Below are positions 6,526 to 9,397 of a stretch of 9,397 nt of DNA, piece after piece. How positions within the stretch are numbered: the first letter of the stretch is position 1; every line of letters starts with the position of its first letter. A program made the translations under genes and the position numbers. This stretch comes from Pseudomonadota bacterium (GTDB lineage Bacteria > Pseudomonadota > Gammaproteobacteria > Burkholderiales > Burkholderiaceae_D): NCBI GenBank assembly GCA_023392035.1, contig JAEVZY010000039.1, forward strand, positions 1-9,397. The letters are read 5' to 3'. A model generated the notes under the pieces. That model saw nothing but the letters and a program-made list of their open reading frames with translations, was not told the origin of the DNA and made no database searches.

Positions 6526-7068
6526 TCAGTGCTGGGTGGCCGGGGCGCCTTCGGCCGGTTTGGCAACGACGGCCGGGGTGCCGACAAAGGCGTGCCGCGT
6601 GCCGCTGCGCCCCCGTATCACCAGCGTGCCGGCCAGCTTGTCATGCCAGCCCTGCTTCCTGGAATTGAAGCCGATCCACAGGCAGCCCAGGCCAAGCGGC
6701 ACCAGCGACAACAACAGGGCCAGCCCTCGCCCCAATTGTTGCGGCAGGCTGGGCGGACAGCCGGTGCGTTCGTCCACCACCGCGGCCGAGATCGCCACCA
6801 TCCCGGGCGTGCTGCCAGGCGACAGCCAGAGCAGGAAAGCCGCGCCCGCACACAGCAGGAGCGCCACCAGCGAAGGCATGCCGGCCAATAAAAAGCGTTC
6901 CAGTCCGCGCTCGGCCACTTGCACAAGGGGAAACACCAACGCCAGCAGCAGGCCGAGGTCGATCAGACCCGCCAGGGCGCGCGCCCAGAAGCCGACATAC
7001 TCCAGTTCGCAGGGCTGGTCGTCCTGCTGGATTTGTGCCGCCAACTTGCGCAAGGATTTCATGGGCAT
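6526..7068 (-). CDS. RDD family integral membrane protein
   Basis: The 180-residue protein has the features that name the RDD family: R30 and D37 in WARALAGLIDLGLL at the start of the first helix, and D143 in the C-terminal WIGFNSRKQGWHDKLAGT (131-147). Three hydrophobic segments are seen (about 31-52, 62-83 and 114-135), and GSTPGM (85-90) corresponds to the usual G-x-TPGK turn. The last 25 residues are soluble and Ala/Pro-rich. RDD proteins are inner-membrane proteins, some linked to ion transport, but most have no known role and none can be assigned here. The start may be ATG 7068 or the second ATG at 7062; CAGGA lies immediately before 7068 but 5 nt before 7062, which favours 7062 slightly. 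It is divergent from the DUF2721 gene across about 105 nt and followed on the same strand by the hydrolase 252 nt away, so co-transcription is unlikely. Confidence 0.88.
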   Translation of the reverse strand: MPMKSLRKLAAQIQQDDQPCELEYVGFWARALAGLIDLGLLLALVFPLVQVAERGLERFLLAGMPSLVALLLCAGAAFLLWLSPGSTPGMVAISAAVVDERTGCPPSLPQQLGRGLALLLSLVPLGLGCLWIGFNSRKQGWHDKLAGTLVIRGRSGTRHAFVGTPAVVAKPAEGAPATQH

Positions 7069-7173
7069 CCTGTTCGACTAAAATCCGGGTTTGGATCGTG
7101 CTGCCTCATGTTAGCGGCATCGCCAATCCCGATATTGACGTGCGCCCAAAACTCCATTCACCACAGCGACCGC
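7069..7173. promoter_or_regulatory. Divergent intergenic region, RDD / DUF2721
   Basis: This gap must hold the promoters of both flanking genes if the chosen starts are right. It contains TAAAAT (7079-7084, a -10-like hexamer on +) without a good -35 partner, and TTGACG (7135-7140) without a good -10. No convincing complete promoter was found. Confidence 0.4.
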
Positions 7174-7620
7174 ATGCTTTTACTGCCTGATCAACTGGCC
7201 GACATCGTCCGCGATGCCACCGCCCCGGCGTTTCTGCTGATGGCGGTCGGCATGCAGATGCGCGTCCTGCAAAACCGCATGACGCGCATCGTCGAGCGCA
7301 GCCAGATGCTGCAAGCGCTGGCCCCGGCCGAGCGCAGCCCGGAAGTGCGGCATGAACTGGAGGTGCTGGGCAAACGCGCTCGCTCCATGCAGCGTGCAAT
7401 CCTGCTCTCTTGCATGGCGGCGGTGTTTGTGGCGGCGCTGGTCGGCTCGCTGTTCCTGGACAACGTGATTGCGGTGCAACTCTCGTCCCTGGTGGCGGGC
7501 TTGTTCACGGCCGCCATGGCTTGCATGGTGCTGTCCTATCTGCTGTTTCTGGACGAAATTTTTCTATCCATCCGCAAACTGAAGCTGACCATACGCGGCA
7601 GTCGGCAACTTCCGCGCTGA
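7174..7620 (+). CDS. DUF2721 family membrane protein
   Basis: The 148-residue protein begins LLLPDQLADIVRDATAPAFLLMAVGMQMRVLQNRMTRIVER, the hallmark of DUF2721: a first helix ending in a basic 'L-NRM-RIV-R' segment. A charged soluble loop follows (about 41-73, ERSQMLQALAPAERSPEVRH...GKRARSMQRA), then two hydrophobic helices (about 74-96 and 99-127) and a basic cytoplasmic tail (IRKLKLTIRGSRQ). Function is unknown for the family. ATG 7174 was chosen because it starts where family members normally start and gives typical length. It lacks a clear Shine-Dalgarno; in-frame TTG 7135 and ATG 7108 are alternatives that only add non-conserved residues. Its last 57 nt (19 codons including the stop) overlap the end of the convergent GT41 gene. 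Confidence 0.87.
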   Translation: MLLLPDQLADIVRDATAPAFLLMAVGMQMRVLQNRMTRIVERSQMLQALAPAERSPEVRHELEVLGKRARSMQRAILLSCMAAVFVAALVGSLFLDNVIAVQLSSLVAGLFTAAMACMVLSYLLFLDEIFLSIRKLKLTIRGSRQLPR

Positions 7621-9397
7621 GGGGCCGGCCAGCAAACCGCGCTCCCTGAGCAGGGCAAGATAGACCCGTTCCACCTCGCGACAGCTGCGCCGGGTGTCGA
7701 ACAGCGGCGAGCGCTTGCCCAGGCTGCGCAGGCGGGCAGTCAGCGCTTCCAGTTGCCCGCGGCGTTCGCGCGCCAGGGCAATCGCGCGGCGCTCGTATTC
7801 TTCGGGGGTCGAACAGATCAGCTCCGGCAGGCCAACCGCATGCAAGAGGCTGGTGGCGACGCGCCCGGCGAAAGTCTGGCCGGTGCAGGTCAGCAAGGGC
7901 AAGCCGGCCCACAGCGCATCGCTGGCGGTGGTATGGGCATTGCAGGGCGCCGTGTCCAGGAACAGGTCGGCGCGCGCCAGGCGCGCCAGATGATGTTCGT
8001 GCGCCGCCCGCGGCGCAAATACCAGGCGCGCGCCATCGATGCCGCGCAGCTGCGCTTCGCGCCGCAGATTGCGCACGGCCGCCTCGCTTTCCTCCAGCAG
8101 CCACAAAACGCTGCCGGGCACGGCGTGCAGGATGCGCATCCAGCTTGAAAACAGGGTCGGCGTGATTTTCCATACCGCGTTGTGACAGCAGTAGACAAAG
8201 CCTTGCGGCGGCAGGTCGAGTTCGCTGCGGCTGGGCGCATGGGGCGCAATCGGCCGCTGGTCATCGTTGCACTGGTAGCAGCCATCGACCCAGGCCACCT
8301 GCTCGGTGTAGTACTGGCGATGCGAGTCGGGAATGATGTGGCGGTCGGCCAGGATGACGTCGATGGCGCTGCCGCCGCAGGTGGCGGGAAAACCAAGCCA
8401 GCTGATTTGCAAGGGCGCGATGCGTTCGATGAACACGCCGGGGCGCGCCTCGTAGGTATAGCCCTTGAGGTCGATGGCGATATCCATGCCCTCCTGGCGC
8501 AGCGTGTGCGCCAGTTCGGCGTCGGGCAGGTTTGCGGCTTCAATGAAGTGATCGAATTGCGGCCGCAGCTGCGCGGTCATGCTGTCCACGCGCCGGCCCA
8601 GCGATACCCCATACACTTCGAAGCGCCGGCGGTCGTGCATGGCGAAGAAGCGGTTCATCAGGTGGGCGGTGGCATGCTTGTGAAAGTCGGCCGAGAGGTA
8701 GGCCAGCCGGATGCGCGCTGCGCCGGCGGCGGCAAAACTGGGCACGCGCGTTGGCTTGGGCAACGTGGCGGCGGCGTTCTCCATGGCGCGTTTCTGCAAT
8801 TGCGGATCGTCCACCACGCCCATGATGGCGAAGGATGAGCAGACCGTTTTTTTATCGCCGGCCTTGCTGCGCACCTCCTGCAGCAGCTGTTCGTCTTCAT
8901 GCCAGTCGCCGATCGAGCGACGCACGTAGAGCAGCATGCTGCAAAAGCCGGCATGCTCGGGCAGCAGCGCGTGCAACTGGCCGAAGGCTTGCGCCGCTTC
9001 TTCATTGCGACGCAACTGGTGCAGCAGGTGCGCCTGGTGGGTCAGCACGCTGATCCAGGCAAGCGATTGGGCGTTGTCGCCGGCCGCCCGCACGGCTTGC
9101 GCATCCGGAACCGGCAGCAGGGCCAGCGCCCGCGCGCAGCAAGTGAGGGCATCGGCGTAGCGCTCCATCTGCTTGAGCGTGCTGGCGAAGTTGGTCCAGG
9201 CGCCCGCGTTGTCGGGCGCCAGTTGCACGGCTTGCAGATGGCAAGGCAGCGCGTCCTGGTAGCGCTGAAGACGATGCAGCACAACCGCCTTGCCGGTCCA
9301 GGCTTCGGCACAGGCGCCATCCAGTTCGATGGCGCGGGTCAGGGCGAACATGGCCGGCTCATGCTGTTCCAGCGCTTCCAGGGCATTGCCCCAGGCC
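7564..9397 (-). CDS. TPR protein with O-GlcNAc-transferase-like GT41 domain (N-terminus outside window)
   Basis: The frame stays open to the right edge (610 codons visible), so the ATG at 9351 is internal. The N-terminal part is TPR-like: three 34-residue units with A-x-x-x-G/F-A and P-D/x-A spacing (EAWTGKAVVLHRLQRYQDAL..., GAWTNFASTLKQMERYADAL...), extending to about residue 135 counted from 9351. The GT41 region starts RIRLAYLSADFHKHATAHLM (213-232); H226 aligns with the conserved His of OGT's DFxxHPxxHL. Then come IDLKGYTYEARP, PLQISWLGFPATCG and DVILADRHIIPD. YCCHNAVWKITP holds K395, matching OGT's donor-binding Lys. FLDTAPCNAHTTASDALWAGLPLLT is the UDP-binding signature. The family transfers GlcNAc or hexose from a UDP-sugar to Ser/Thr or Asn of proteins; bacterial members modify adhesins, flagellins or unknown targets. 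With no signal peptide visible it is probably cytosolic. The target is unknown. It has an A7 run between TPR and catalytic parts. Confidence 0.93.
   Translation of the reverse strand, partial: AWGNALEALEQHEPAMFALTRAIELDGACAEAWTGKAVVLHRLQRYQDALPCHLQAVQLAPDNAGAWTNFASTLKQMERYADALTCCARALALLPVPDAQAVRAAGDNAQSLAWISVLTHQAHLLHQLRRNEEAAQAFGQLHALLPEHAGFCSMLLYVRRSIGDWHEDEQLLQEVRSKAGDKKTVCSSFAIMGVVDDPQLQKRAMENAAATLPKPTRVPSFAAAGAARIRLAYLSADFHKHATAHLMNRFFAMHDRRRFEVYGVSLGRRVDSMTAQLRPQFDHFIEAANLPDAELAHTLRQEGMDIAIDLKGYTYEARPGVFIERIAPLQISWLGFPATCGGSAIDVILADRHIIPDSHRQYYTEQVAWVDGCYQCNDDQRPIAPHAPSRSELDLPPQGFVYCCHNAVWKITPTLFSSWMRILHAVPGSVLWLLEESEAAVRNLRREAQLRGIDGARLVFAPRAAHEHHLARLARADLFLDTAPCNAHTTASDALWAGLPLLTCTGQTFAGRVATSLLHAVGLPELICSTPEEYERRAIALARERRGQLEALTARLRSLGKRSPLFDTRRSCREVERVYLALLRERGLLAGPSARKLPTAAYGQLQFADG

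Noticed and set aside
5876..7081. 401-codon + strand frame with Val/Pro repeats resembling a cell-wall protein
   Set aside because: The VPPVV repeat is the antisense reading of the (S/T)TGGT repeat, and the rest is antisense to the RDD gene.
7079..7140. Sigma-70 promoters for the divergent pair (TAAAAT at 7079, TTGACG at 7135)
   Set aside because: Neither hexamer has a credible partner at 16-18 nt spacing, so no specific promoter is called.
6919..7173. Longer N-terminus for the DUF2721 protein
   Set aside because: This stretch is antisense to the start of the RDD gene and its promoter gap. The family's conserved start coincides with the ATG at 7174.

Overview
The window is GC-rich, densely coded Gram-negative chromosome. 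The mix of genes (a surface-polysaccharide glycosyltransferase cluster, a GH39-like lipoprotein, RDD and DUF2721 membrane proteins, a TPR/GT41 transferase) and the strongly G/C-biased third codon positions suggest a betaproteobacterium, probably Burkholderiales and perhaps Oxalobacteraceae (Herbaspirillum/Massilia-like). This is inference from family content; no rRNA or other taxonomic marker is present.

Region 1 (1-4745, + strand) is the 3' part of a tightly packed polysaccharide operon: the end of a family 2 glycosyltransferase, an exported right-handed beta-helix protein, and two family 4 (GT-B) glycosyltransferases. The genes overlap or nearly touch (20-47 nt overlap, 2 nt gap, 4 nt GTGA overlap), so they are almost certainly co-transcribed and partly translationally coupled. 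The three transferases would build an oligosaccharide repeat unit at the cytoplasmic face of the inner membrane. The secreted beta-helix protein would bind, cleave or modify the polymer in the periplasm. The operon's promoter and early genes lie left of the window.

Region 2 (4746-6525) has a hairpin between convergent genes and then, on the - strand, a lipoprotein glycoside hydrolase. It has a lipobox, a Thr/Ser-Gly pentapeptide-repeat linker and a GH39/GH5-like TIM-barrel domain with both catalytic glutamates visible. It resembles PslG-type enzymes that trim or degrade the exopolysaccharide made next door. Its 252-nt upstream region carries several inverted repeats, a good RBS and a possible ECF-sigma-like promoter.

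Region 3 (6526-7620) holds two small membrane proteins transcribed divergently: an RDD protein (-) and a DUF2721 protein (+). Neither is obviously tied to the polysaccharide genes.

Region 4 (7564-9397, - strand) is most of a TPR protein with a SPINDLY/O-GlcNAc-transferase-like GT41 domain. Its 5' end runs off the window and its 3' end overlaps the DUF2721 gene tail-to-tail by 57 nt.

No tRNA, rRNA, insertion sequence, CRISPR array or phage gene is visible. The most interesting points are the pairing of polymer-building enzymes with two exported polysaccharide-active proteins, the slippage-prone 15-bp repeat in the hydrolase linker, and a GT41 protein glycosyltransferase within a few kb of a secreted protein with a Thr-rich tract.
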